DNA of 64,000 bases from Takakia lepidozioides. Taxonomy: Eukaryota > Streptophyta > Takakiopsida > Takakiales > Takakiaceae. The notes under the pieces are model-generated. The model had not been told where the DNA came from and did no database searches. It saw nothing but the letters and a program-made list of their open reading frames with translations. Of this stretch, positions 36,606 through 47,346 are shown piece after piece. Numbering within the stretch: position 1 is the first letter of the stretch; every line of letters begins with the position of its first letter. A program made the position numbers and the translations under genes. The DNA lies in the NCBI GenBank assembly GCA_030704615.1, contig CM060731.1, forward strand, positions 60,058,756 to 60,122,755. Direction: 5' to 3'.

Positions 36606-36729
36606 TCGGTGAGCGTGAGGTGCTAAGGAGGTGGACGAGGAAGGGGAGGGAGACGACGATGGGGAGAAGAAGAGAATTAGGGCAAAGAGCTTGAGGTTCA
36701 AGTTGAGTGGCTGCTGTAATAAGTGCAGC

Positions 36730-39084
36730 ATGAGCTCGCAGATGAGCCATGGCAAAGGGAAAAATGATTCCACGGCAGATACAAGCAGCTGTTGTCAGTC
36801 GAACTGGCGTAGCAGTAGGTCTGCAACGGAGAATCTGTGTGGATGCCAAAGTAGCTCTGCAATCTCACGCAAGTCTACAGAGAAATCCAGTAAATTTGTA
36901 GAGGACGAAGGCTGGAGTTGGGGCTTTTCAGTAGACGATGGCAGTGAAGTCACAGCACAGAGTTCCGAAGAGGCTTCCGGACTAAACCAGGCTAATGGAA
37001 CAACATGCACAGAAGGAGCCAACGGAAACGATGCATGTTCTCATGTGCACACCGAAACAGACGTCTTGCATGCTGTAACTGTAGGAGATTCTCCCCTTGT
37101 ACTAAGCGAGGAGAGTCCTCGTGGAAAAATCTTGTTCGTATCAGAGACTGGCACTGCTAGAAGGCTTGCAGAGAGGCTAGTTCAACAGTTATTAGAGCAC
37201 AATATTCCTGTAGATCTAGTGGACGCAGCTTCATATGAACCGGAAGATCTGTCCAAAGAAAGATTTGTAGTTTTGGTGGCCTCGACATGGGAGGGCGGCA
37301 AGGCCCCACAAAATGCATCTTTCCTGGCACGTTGGCTAGAAGAGAGTTCCGAGGATTTTAGAGTTGGGTCAGGGCTACTTCACGAATGCAGATTTGCGGT
37401 GTTTGGAGTGGGAAGCCGAGCGTATGGCTCTACATTTAATGCTGTTGCCAGAGCATTTGACCGGCAGCTGGCAGCACTTGGTGGCATTCGGTTCGTGCTG
37501 AGAGGAGAGGGTGATGAGGATGAGGGAACAGTAGACCAGGATTTTGACATTTGGACGACAATTTTGATCCAGAAGTTGCTGAGCCAAGTCACACATCTGT
37601 ATGGTGTGGACCGGCCCCTGGAAGCAGCCCTTGCAATAGACACAAATGGAATTTCTGAAGTTGATGTGGTGGCAGGTGCTACCTCATCTGTAGAAGAAGC
37701 TGAGGAGACCGAGAGCGACTCCGATGAGGCCGATAACATTGCCAACAAAGAGAGTGTTGATGGGGGCAGTTTGATAGACTTAGAAGATGTAGCTGGCCAG
37801 CTCGGCCCATCACAGCCTTCTGAAAGAGGGAAGAGGAAAGGAGTCATGAAGAAGCAGTTGTTTAAAAGTCGACTTGTCTTCTCAGTAGATGCAACACACA
37901 ATCTGTCTTCTAGTGATCGGAATAGGAGCGATGGTATCAAGGTCATGGTGACACCAGTGCTTCGAGCTAGCTTAGAGAAGCAGGGGTACAAAATTATCGG
38001 TTCACACAGTGGAGTGAAGCTTTGCCGCTGGACAAAGTCGCAGCTGCGGGGACGTGGGGGCTGCTACAAGCATTCTTTCTATGGGATTGAGAGTCATCGG
38101 TGCATGGAGACAACTCCCAGCCTAGCATGTGCGAATAAGTGTGTTTTCTGTTGGCGCCACCACACCAACCCTGTTGGTAAATCATGGCGATGGCAGATGG
38201 ATGACCCTGTGGATATTGTCAATGCTGCATTGGATCAGCACATGCGCATGATCAAACAGATGAAGGGTGTTCCAGGAGTGAAACCAGAGCGGATGGCTGA
38301 AGGTATGGCTCCAAGACATTGTGCACTCTCACTTGTGGGAGAACCAATTATGTACCCTGAGATCAATACTCTCGTCAAGGAACTCCACTCTCGCCGAATT
38401 TCTTCCTTCTTGGTGACCAACGCCCAGTTTCCAGAGCGCATCTTAGCACTCGAGCCTGTCACTCAGCTCTATGTGAGTGTGGATGCAGCAACCAAGGAGA
38501 AATTGACGGCCATCGACCGGCCCTTGTTCGCCGACTTCTGGGAGCGATTCACTGATTCTTTGAGTGCCCTGCGGGACAAGAGGCAGCGAACTGTGTACAG
38601 GCTGACACTGGTGAAAGGCTGGAATACTGCAGAAGTACAGTCTTATGCAGAACTTTTGGAATTAGGCCAACCTGATTTTATCGAAATTAAGGGGGTGACC
38701 TACTGTGGCTCCACTGCGACATCCTCATTGACAATGGAGAATGTGCCATGGCATAGTGATGTGAAGGCATTTGCAGAGGCCTTGGTGATGGAGAGGGGCG
38801 GGGCTGAGTATGAGCTTGCATGCGAGCACACGCACTCCTGCTGTGTCCTGCTGGCCAAGACAGCCAAGTTCAAACTGGAAGGGCAGTGGTACACTTGGAT
38901 TGACTACGAGAAATTTCATTCTCTGGTTGCCTCACAGAAGCCCTTCGGTAGTGAAGAGTACAGGGCCCCCACGCCTGCTTGGGCAGTGTATGGAGCAGCT
39001 GAAGGTGGGTTTGACCCCAAAGAAACGCGAGTGAAGAAGGAGAGAAAGCATGGGACCTCGGCTGATGTTGGCGGATGCACTTGA
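36730..39084 (+). CDS. TYW1: tRNA wybutosine synthase TYW1 (4-demethylwyosine synthase)
   Basis: A single uninterrupted frame of 784 residues from ATG 36730; the same frame has a stop at 36616-36618 and no earlier ATG. TYW1 condenses pyruvate carbons onto N1-methylguanosine-37 of tRNA-Phe to form the tricyclic wyosine base, using a 4Fe-4S radical-SAM centre. Residues 1-130 are a Ser/Cys-rich extension. About 131-285 is a flavodoxin-like domain (GKILFVSETGTARRLAERLV). About 445-690 is the radical-SAM barrel with CANKCVFC at 467-474 (C-x3-C-x2-C) and LSLVGEPIMYPEINTLVKEL. The C-terminal part (IEIKGVTYCGSTATSSLTME, CEHTHSCCVLL) matches the TYW1 tail. Lack of introns contrasts with the intron-rich neighbours. 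Confidence 0.93.
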   Translation: MSSQMSHGKGKNDSTADTSSCCQSNWRSSRSATENLCGCQSSSAISRKSTEKSSKFVEDEGWSWGFSVDDGSEVTAQSSEEASGLNQANGTTCTEGANGNDACSHVHTETDVLHAVTVGDSPLVLSEESPRGKILFVSETGTARRLAERLVQQLLEHNIPVDLVDAASYEPEDLSKERFVVLVASTWEGGKAPQNASFLARWLEESSEDFRVGSGLLHECRFAVFGVGSRAYGSTFNAVARAFDRQLAALGGIRFVLRGEGDEDEGTVDQDFDIWTTILIQKLLSQVTHLYGVDRPLEAALAIDTNGISEVDVVAGATSSVEEAEETESDSDEADNIANKESVDGGSLIDLEDVAGQLGPSQPSERGKRKGVMKKQLFKSRLVFSVDATHNLSSSDRNRSDGIKVMVTPVLRASLEKQGYKIIGSHSGVKLCRWTKSQLRGRGGCYKHSFYGIESHRCMETTPSLACANKCVFCWRHHTNPVGKSWRWQMDDPVDIVNAALDQHMRMIKQMKGVPGVKPERMAEGMAPRHCALSLVGEPIMYPEINTLVKELHSRRISSFLVTNAQFPERILALEPVTQLYVSVDAATKEKLTAIDRPLFADFWERFTDSLSALRDKRQRTVYRLTLVKGWNTAEVQSYAELLELGQPDFIEIKGVTYCGSTATSSLTMENVPWHSDVKAFAEALVMERGGAEYELACEHTHSCCVLLAKTAKFKLEGQWYTWIDYEKFHSLVASQKPFGSEEYRAPTPAWAVYGAAEGGFDPKETRVKKERKHGTSADVGGCT

Positions 39085-39122
39085 GGAGGCCACTGCTCTA
39101 CTTAGCAAGTGTATAAAGAGAG

Positions 39123-39741
39123 ATTGTACTCATAAGACGTTGTTTGCCGTAGCCTTGTGGCCATTGACCCCGTGCCCAGTTTGAGCAGGAACAAAAGGGA
39201 CAGAACCTACCTCTGTCAGGGGCTGACGTTGGTAGTAAGACTTACCTTCATATATAGAATTAATCCGGGTTTTCCAGATATCCTCTAGAAATCCCTTCAC
39301 ACAAGCATCAATCTGCTGTGTGTGATTTGCCCAAAAACTAGGCCTCAGGAGGCCCTGGGCTTTTGGCTCAGCCTCGAGACTTTCAAAGTTGGTAAACAGG
39401 CACAATTCCCTTGATAGATTTGAAGAGAGCGTCTCTTTGGTGAGAGAACCCCGGACAGTGTATCAGAAAATGAAATACTGTCTTCAGATTGCCCACACAA
39501 CGGGCAATTGCACTCGCCCTTTCCTCTCTGCTTCTGTTTGCTGTTCAAAGGTAGGCTTCCTGCCCTGAGTTCAAATTTCAGTCTAGTGCCGAGAGTGGGT
39601 AGACCCTTGAGGTCATCCAAGATGTCCTCCCCCAACTGGAAACAAGTTCAGGGAAGTTTTCTGCCTAACTTCATTTTCATCAGACAATCTCATGGCAACG
39701 GACATGGCTTTGGACACTACACCCTCTAAGTCGGATTGGAG
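39123..39741 (-). mobile_element. 5'-truncated LINE fragment, C-terminal ORF2
   Basis: On the minus strand it encodes the end of a non-LTR retrotransposon polyprotein with the Cys/His motif GECNCPLCGQSEDSISF, then the 3' tail ending near ATGAGTACAAT. It is closely similar to the copies at 58302-59368 and 59506-59936. It has a small frameshift around 39400-39480 and is dead. It begins about 40 bases after the TYW1 stop, so it may lie in the TYW1 3' UTR. Confidence 0.85.
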
Positions 39742-40355
39742 GATAGATCGGATAGATCCATCGTTGCTTTGATGGGTCACTAGTGGATGGATAGCTTAAT
39801 TATTTCCTTAGAGTGTATTTTTCAAAAAATTCAGTTTGATTGCACATTCAAGAAAGTGCAATTTTCATGAAGTTTTTATGTTTTTTCATTTTTTACAATG
39901 AAGTGAATGTGCTAAATTTGTTATATAATTATAATTTCATTGAATTAAAATCGAAATAAATATATTACGGAATTATATACATATATTAGTACACATTTGT
40001 TTTTGATCCCTATCGGAGTGTAAATGATGGTATCTCATCTCGAACGTCCCTAGGTACCACATCCGGTTGACCTAGAAGCACCATTCACGGCGCACGAAGT
40101 TGGGTAAATGTAATAACTTTTTGTGCTTTTAACCTATGAGGTCATGCAATACCTTAACAGAAAGCTCTTAAGATAAGACAACTTTCTTTAGTTGAAAGTT
40201 AGATGAGATTCTGGCTTTATCTGACATTAAAAGTGGACAGAAGTAGAGGATGTCAATGTCAGCATGTCACGGGGCACCTTGTCCCTATCATGACTCATTC
40301 ATATCTCATTAATATCTTTTCTACCTGAGATGGTAACCAAACAAAAAACCAAAAA

Positions 40356-40760
40356 TACCATTGGAAAGCCCTTAATGTGGCCCATCTTTTTGTAGTTGGA
40401 GCAATTTTCATTAGAGGACATCTACCTATAGCATTTTAAGGGTAAAACAATTGAGGCCATCATGGCACACAAAATATATTGCTCTTTTGGTACCTTGGAC
40501 TTTAACCATTTTAAAGATACCAATGGAAAGCCCTTAATGTGGCCCATCTTTTTGTAGTTGGAGCAATTTTCATTAGAGGACATGTACCTATAGCAATTTA
40601 AGGGTAAAACAAGTGAGCCCATCATGGCACACAAAATATATTGCTCTTTTGATACCTTGGACTTTAACCATTTTAAAGATACCATTGGAAAGCTCTTGAT
40701 GAGCCCCAGCATTTTGTAGTTGGAACAATTTTCATCTACCTAGGATAATTTAAGTGTAAA
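40356..40760. repeat. Tandem repeat, 162-bp unit, about 2.5 copies
   Basis: TACCATTGGAAAG starts at 40356, 40518 (one change) and 40680, giving a period of 162. Each unit carries CCCATCTTTTTGTAGTTGGA and TGGCACACAAAATATATTGC. The third unit is shorter and more diverged. Confidence 0.9.
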
Positions 40761-41779
40761 GTAGAGGATTAAATGGTGTATTATAGTTCATTCCTCTTTG
40801 GGGCCTATCTTGGGGCTGACACGTTCCAAAAATGGGCATACTTTCTTGCACCACCATGGGTGTGCTTTTGAGCGCCGCTATGGGGCACATGCGCCATGAA
40901 CGGTGCTTCTACCCTAGTTACCCCATTTGTTTTTTTTCTTCCCCCCAGTAAATATGATAAAAAATAAAAATAAAGTTTCTTTAACTTCCAGTGCAGCTCC
41001 GGGAAATAATTTCAGTTGAACCAGCCAGTAGCCGGTCATTCCCAGCAGCAATCGGCTAAGTGGGTTGGGCAGTCGGTTGCTGCCCCTTAGTGGTAACTAT
41101 ACCCGGTCAACTTCCGAGATAATTTCTTTACAACCGGTAATATTCCTAATGATTTATTTTGTGTTCAGCTATAAATCCGGCCCTTATAAATATCAACCGG
41201 TTGACAACACAAGTGTCAAATGCACAACAATAAGTAAATAATAATAATAATAAATAATCACAACCAGTTTTAAGCAATTCAAACAAGTGAAGAACATTGT
41301 ATCCTTATAGAAGTTGGACCTGTCAATGCCCTCAAACCACATGGAGGCCAAGAATTGAACCCGCGTGGACAGGTGAGCTGTGATAGCAGGTAGCGAGTGC
41401 AAGCAGGCGTGGGGCTGGGGCTGCGAGAGCAACGTCCAGACTTAGTAGGGTTTGCCCGCGGGCCCGCCCTCTTTGAGTTCAATATTTTTTGACCTAAACG
41501 CCCTTCCTTGGATGTAACCCAGCCTGGCACGTTGGATTTCTGCCATGTGGTGGACTTCGACGGCCATTTCCATTTTTTGTAATATAAGAAGGGCCGGAAT
41601 CCGTCCAGGCCTTGCCAACTAAGGCAGATTTCCTGTCTGTAATGAAATGGAAAGGCAAATATCCTTCCTAAAAGTAGGGCACCGGGTTGATTTCCACTTC
41701 GGCCATTTCTTCCCTCGGATCCATTTCCTGAGGTTTCATATTTCATTCGGAAATTCTGGAATTCAGTCGGCTAGCATGT

Positions 41780-41965
41780 AACTGGCTGCCGGTTCTCCCC
41801 GGACGTTGGTCCAGTGAATTTACAGAGCCTACTGCTCAAACACACATGCCATCGAGGGCCCAATGGACGGTCTGAAGGCACATGTTTAAGGGTTGAACCC
41901 AGGATCACCTAGGTTATGCACAGGCAAGGCACAAACACCCAACCACTGGGCTACTTGCTCAAGTG
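41780..41965 (-). mobile_element. tRNA-derived SINE
   Basis: The minus strand has a pol III A box, TAGCCCAGTGG (41953-41943), and a B box, GGGTTCAACCC (41901-41891), about 40 bases apart. This is a tRNA-like head without a tRNA fold that I could complete. Boundaries are approximate. Confidence 0.6.
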
Positions 41966-42032
41966 GAATTGCAATAAAAAAAAAACCCCAGTGAATTACC
42001 AATCCAATGCCCTCCTTAAATCACAAAAACAA

Positions 42033-42050
42033 GGATTTAGGGTTTAGGGT
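42033..42050. other. Interstitial telomere-type repeat, two units
   Basis: Two consecutive TTTAGGG heptamers on the plus strand. Confidence 0.5.
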
Positions 42051-42460
42051 AACATAAACTTGTCAAGGGCAACCCTATACAACCCCTCTGTCTCTCTCTT
42101 TATACAGTCTTTTCAGGGTTTCTTTATAATTTTTTAATTAGAAACTTAGATTTGAACTGAATGTATCTTCAACCCCACATGTGAACAAATCTATTCATTA
42201 GAATTTCAGATTCTTCCACGTGGAATTATATGGCCTGGAATCTGGATTTTGGATTTAAATTGATTAGCAACACCAGCATACGAATGACAATGTTATTTCT
42301 ACATCAATGAACGGATGGAGTCAATCTGATTTTTTTAGTAAAGTTTGAATACCCTAAATCGCACAAAAAATTCTATTTACAACCAGGAAGTGTGCTAAAT
42401 ATAAATACTACACTTTGCTTTATGATCAAGAGATGAAATTAAATGATATATATATATGTA

Positions 42461-42510
<50 letters not shown>

Positions 42511-42511
42511 A
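42461..42511. repeat. Compound (TC)n(TA)n microsatellite
   Basis: About 27 bases of TC followed by about 24 of TA. Confidence 0.92.
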
Positions 42512-43535
42512 TTTCTTATTTCTTTCGACAAAATGGGCAAGTACTTTATTGAAATGGAAGGTAAAAGATGTTAAACCCTCGCAAGCCAAATTTATTAAAT
42601 GATATAAACCCTGATATTTAATGTGACATTGAAATATTAGATTAATATATACATATATATAACAACCAAATCAATGTGATATTAGATAATCGACCTTTAT
42701 AAAATATTGTTACATATAAGTATAATCGTTTCACTCACTGTTTCTTATCTGACTTGAACCAACATGGATATGGTTTGCTCCTATATAGTATATGTCCTCT
42801 CTTGTTCCCATAATCTCGCATCTACAATGCAAGAATTAGGAAGAACCCACATTGGTCATTATCAACAAATCGCTCATGTTTAGTCCCTGGATAGTCATTT
42901 TGTGCAACCTTGCTACCTTAAATCAAGCACTTGTACAATATAATCACCACATGAAATTGTACTGATTGAATACATTTGAGGTTGTGTTGTGGTCTGGGCC
43001 GACCAAGACTCCTCAAAATTGATCTTTAGTAATTAATTATAATATGCTGGAATCTGTATAGAACTGAAAATTTGAGTACAGACACTCTATTGTATGAAAG
43101 AACCAAAAACATTGTCACCAAATTACAGTCACTCATATTCTAATGGGATAAATGTTTATACAGAAAACTTTGGGAGCACTTAGACAACATCATGAGAATT
43201 GACAACCATTTTTCCTATACTGGTTAAGCCTAGAACCCTTTTCTGTGAGGACTTTGGATCATATATTGGGTGACACCAACATAGAAAATTGTGGAGTTCA
43301 ATGCTCAACATGCCCTGATGCTCAAATTCAAGTGGACGTGTACCTAATTCCGCATTGTATAATTACAATTAATCCAAACAAGATTGGAAATCTAGCAAAT
43401 GATCAACAATGGGTTTACAATTTAAATACATGAGTATGGTTTGCTTGTATCTTTAATGTTTTCCCCACATGCTGCTCTAAAGTCTATTCTAATTTTATGA
43501 ATCAACTGGTTTATTTATTTCAATATTATACTGAC

Positions 43536-46500
43536 CTTGGTCTGCATTGGTTTGTCCAAATAATGTGTTGCTCACTAATGTCGATATTAGGATATCCGAA
43601 TATCAAATAACCTGCAGGATGACCATCAATATCAGTGGAGTAATCATCATTTATATCGAAACAATGAGCCACCGCTTTTTCAATAAGACCATCCTGTTGC
43701 AATTGTGCATGCATTGAATGTACATCGTTACTCAAATCCAACAATCTATCCATCATTATATTATTATATCGAGGATGGGACTTACAACCACACCTGATCA
43801 TTTTAGATTACACACCGTAAGTGTAATAATAATATATGCTATTTGTGACGTAGTTATTGGTTTATTTGAATGGTGTATATCTGTTCATATGACCGTAGGT
43901 TTCTAGAAACCAATTACAAACAGCAACATAAGGTCAACTTGTCTTAGATCAATCAAATGTTGATGAGGGAACTAAATCGATGTAAACACAATATCAAATG
44001 TTACATTGTTTTACATCAGATATTTAAAATACTTGATGCTGGTTTTAGCTAGGTACATGTAGAGCTCTACTACTAGTTCTCACCGTTGATAAGAATGTGC
44101 AAACCAAGAGTTCTATCACATGTATACATAATCCAATAGGCCTAGATTCATACTGTTTATTTGGAGTGATGTTCCCAAAGTTTTCAATGGTAAGAATGGG
44201 TTCCTCATATGAAATGGCTGAATTTTCATCAATTGTAGTCAATGGATTTAATAGGTCTTTGTTGAACTAATTGTTGACCAAAATGACTATCAAACATGAT
44301 GAGCCGCTTTTAGACAAATTGAATTAGTAACATTTATCCCCAAAAAAATTATGAATATATGAGCATTAGTTATTGTCACTGTATATTTTACCCAAACACA
44401 ACTTTTGCTGCCATCTCATAGGATATCCGATTAGCATCAGTAAGTCTAAATGCGAGTTTTTCTCTTATGAATGCGCCATATACAAATGAAGAATCCATAT
44501 ACTCGATCGAAAAATAACATAACCAATAAAACTCGCCTTTACAATTTTCTTCGGGCATACATTTTGCTTGTTTACAATTTACCATATCTTTATATCTCGG
44601 ATGATATATTCCATTTGGTCCCTGGAGATTAAAATATACCACTAAAATTATGACTTTAAGATTACCTAATACATTGTACCTAAAAATAGTGTTGTTCTGA
44701 AGTTCTATGCTCTAGGCTCATCTCTTGTGACATGGGGTGCGGTTAGCCTTATGCTTCTCTAGAGGGTTTTATTTTTCCCTCCCTTGCAATAATTCCTTAA
44801 ATGTTTGTAGGAAACACACATTCGATCATTCTAATAGTTATTATATTGCTGTTTTATACTCAAATGAATATGTAAATATCATCATATCTATTATATATAT
44901 ATAATATATAATATAATAGTCCAAATATAAATAGACCATTGTATATATATTGTCATATCTAATCCTAGATACTTGTCAAAATGTAGGCTTCATGTAGGCT
45001 TATCTACATAAAAACACACTATTTAACAAAAATAAAAATATAATATACAAAATTTTAATATCTTAAATTATTTCGACGATATTACTCATTCAACAAATGT
45101 TGTTACATATCAAAAGAGTAGGCTACCATTTGGGGTTATCCACTTATACAAACAAAACATTAACAATGAGTTCAAAATTGAACCACAAAAATCATAAATT
45201 GTGGAAATATTTATTGTAGAAATTCATACTACAATAAATATTCATTCAAGAAAAATCGAAGAACTTATCTGAATGAAACTTTTAATTTATAAATAATATT
45301 TTTAACAATAATACGGTATCATTCAATAAATTCATTTTTGTCTTACCTTTAAGAAGAAAAAAAAATGGATCTTTGTAAACATAAATTTTGTATGTCGCTT
45401 CACCCCCTAAAAGACTACTAGGGAGAACTTTTAGTACTCGAAATCCAATGTACCTACGTGTTTACCGAACTGGTTGACCCAGTGACCCCATTTAAAGTAG
45501 CTAGGTTGGTTATGATGGGTGACATCCATGTAAGTAATGGATTGCTTATAAGGCGACCTTGCACGCCAAACCATGGGGTTGTCTATTGGATGCCTCTTAT
45601 GTTAATGCATGTTATGTGTATGTAGGAGAACTATTCAGTTTTTCAATACACTTTAAAAGCATACATATGAGTAACAACTTGAGTGCGTGATACATGACTG
45701 AAACAATAATATTGCAACAACTACCAAATGTTTTCAATTACACTTGTCAATAGAGTTGTCAGTCAAGAAGCTGGTTACTTGAATTGAAGTACAAATGATT
45801 TACTTAAAACTGGCTGGTCATTGGTCAATGGTCACACTGGCACCTAATGAGGTGGATACTTGACTTTCAAGTCCTTGGAAGAGGTTGGGACGTCTTGGTT
45901 ATTTTAGTAAACATGTTAAGACATGTATCATTGTTATAGAAGGTTTTACCCTTAAGTTCCCAAGCGACCTGAATCGGGTCACTTTGAATTTGCAGTTCGA
46001 CCTAATTTTTGCAGATCTAATCTGATGGGGCCCACTCCGGAAGCTTTAATGACAAGGGATTTGTCTGGAGTATGATGCAAAAAACAAAATTAAGCAAAAA
46101 CAAAAGCTGTGACTTACAAAAAATATCTTAGATCTCTCATTTACGTCTTGGGGCCTGAAAAGGGTTGTTGACCGCTAACGTGGCAGGTAAACAAGCCCAA
46201 AACAGATTGCACTCCAAAGGCCATTTTTGGCAGAAAATTAGCAATTTTGGAAAAAAACACTTCACCTTGTGGTGTGTGAGCATTACATACACACATCCAC
46301 CGTTGGCTTTTAAAAAAAATTTAGAAAAAAAAATACTTCATGGAGGCACATTTTCTCTTGTCAATTTTGAGATTTCAACCCCAATGTAATTGCATGAGCA
46401 AGCATAGGTGAAAAAATCAGTTGGACCTGCAATTTAGTGGGGTCATGGCCACTCCACTATTGATTTGGAAATGGTGGGTCTTGGGGCAAGCAAAATTGGA

Positions 46501-47346
46501 TAAAGCTAGGTTTTGATTTGGTCAAACCAATTTCTTTCTCACTTTTTCTTTGGGACCTGATATTTGAGGTCCGGGCCAACGCTATAATCTCACAATTTCC
46601 AGGGTGGACTTGGCTCATTTTCTGGTATGTCATGCATAAATGAGCTGGGCCCATTGCTATAAGGCTGGAATCTGTGGATGATTTTTGGTAGGTTTCTAGG
46701 GGAAATTTACTGCAGCTGGGTACTCAAAATTGGTAAAAAGTCAAAAAAGGGCTTGGGAACTTAAGGGTTAAATGCTGCATGATCAAGTAAACCAAAAATA
46801 ACTAGAAGAGAATGAATTCAAATAGTCTAATAGGTATAAGATAACCTTTGAACATGATGCACTTGCATTATTCGGGAAGAGTTCGCTTGGGAGTGTAATG
46901 GGTATTTGACAATTTACCCATGTGTGAGGGCTGCCAGTATCAATAAATAGGTTTACCACTGATCCAGCCAATTTCATTTTAACATAATGCATAATTATAA
47001 AGAAACAATAAGTTGGGGCCAATTCTATTGAATTTTTTTTATGCATTAATATTTTATTGTGCATATTGTTGTTAGTTGTATGAAACAATGTGTCATCCAT
47101 TTCAAACGTCCCAAAAAACTTTTGTGTGCGATATACTGTGTAGATAATGTTGTTATGCAGAGCTGCATGATGTGGTGAATGAAATGGTTGCTTATAAAGC
47201 TTGATCCTTAACAAGGTTACAACAGAAACAACCAAGAAAAACAATATCATTTTTGTTGTGCATAATAACAAACTTCGCCGAGTCCATGATTCCTCACCCA
47301 TATGCTTTGTCCACATGATGAAATTATTGTATAAATAAAGTTTCAT
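43536..47346 (-). CDS. Nucellin-like aspartic protease, N-terminal lobe exons (partial)
   Basis: Minus-strand pieces of a pepsin-family protease. The first frame opens with ATG at 47346, has a hydrophobic anchor (MILFFLVVSVVTLL) and reaches NLFIDTGSPHTWVNCQ at about 46900, the first catalytic Asp motif. The exon 44621-44392 reads GIYHPRYKDMVNCKQAKCMP then FSIEYMDSSFVYGAFIREKL and ends at gtaaaa. The exon 43793-43536 joins it in phase to give FGCGC, then AQLQQDGLIEKAVAHCF and PAGYLIFGYPNIDISEQHII. The family has FGCGYDQ, QLxxQGLIxNVxGHC and GGYLFFGD at these points. The second catalytic Asp (DSG) exon was not found in the next 1 kb, and the splice joining the first two pieces is unsure. It may be a truncated gene. 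Confidence 0.58.

Larger units (their letters stand above)
39742..43535. other. AT-rich repeat region, no gene supported
   Basis: Besides the tandem and SINE entries below, I see no conserved protein. The minus-strand frame at 41279-41746 is not recognisable. Confidence 0.5.

Noticed and set aside
37380-37991. Minus-strand 203-codon frame in TYW1
   Set aside because: Antisense shadow of the TYW1 coding sequence with Ser-rich composition.
41279-41746. Minus-strand 155-codon frame
   Set aside because: No recognisable motif; overlaps a possible tRNA-like SINE head (GGGTTCAATTC near 41356) and is low in coding character.
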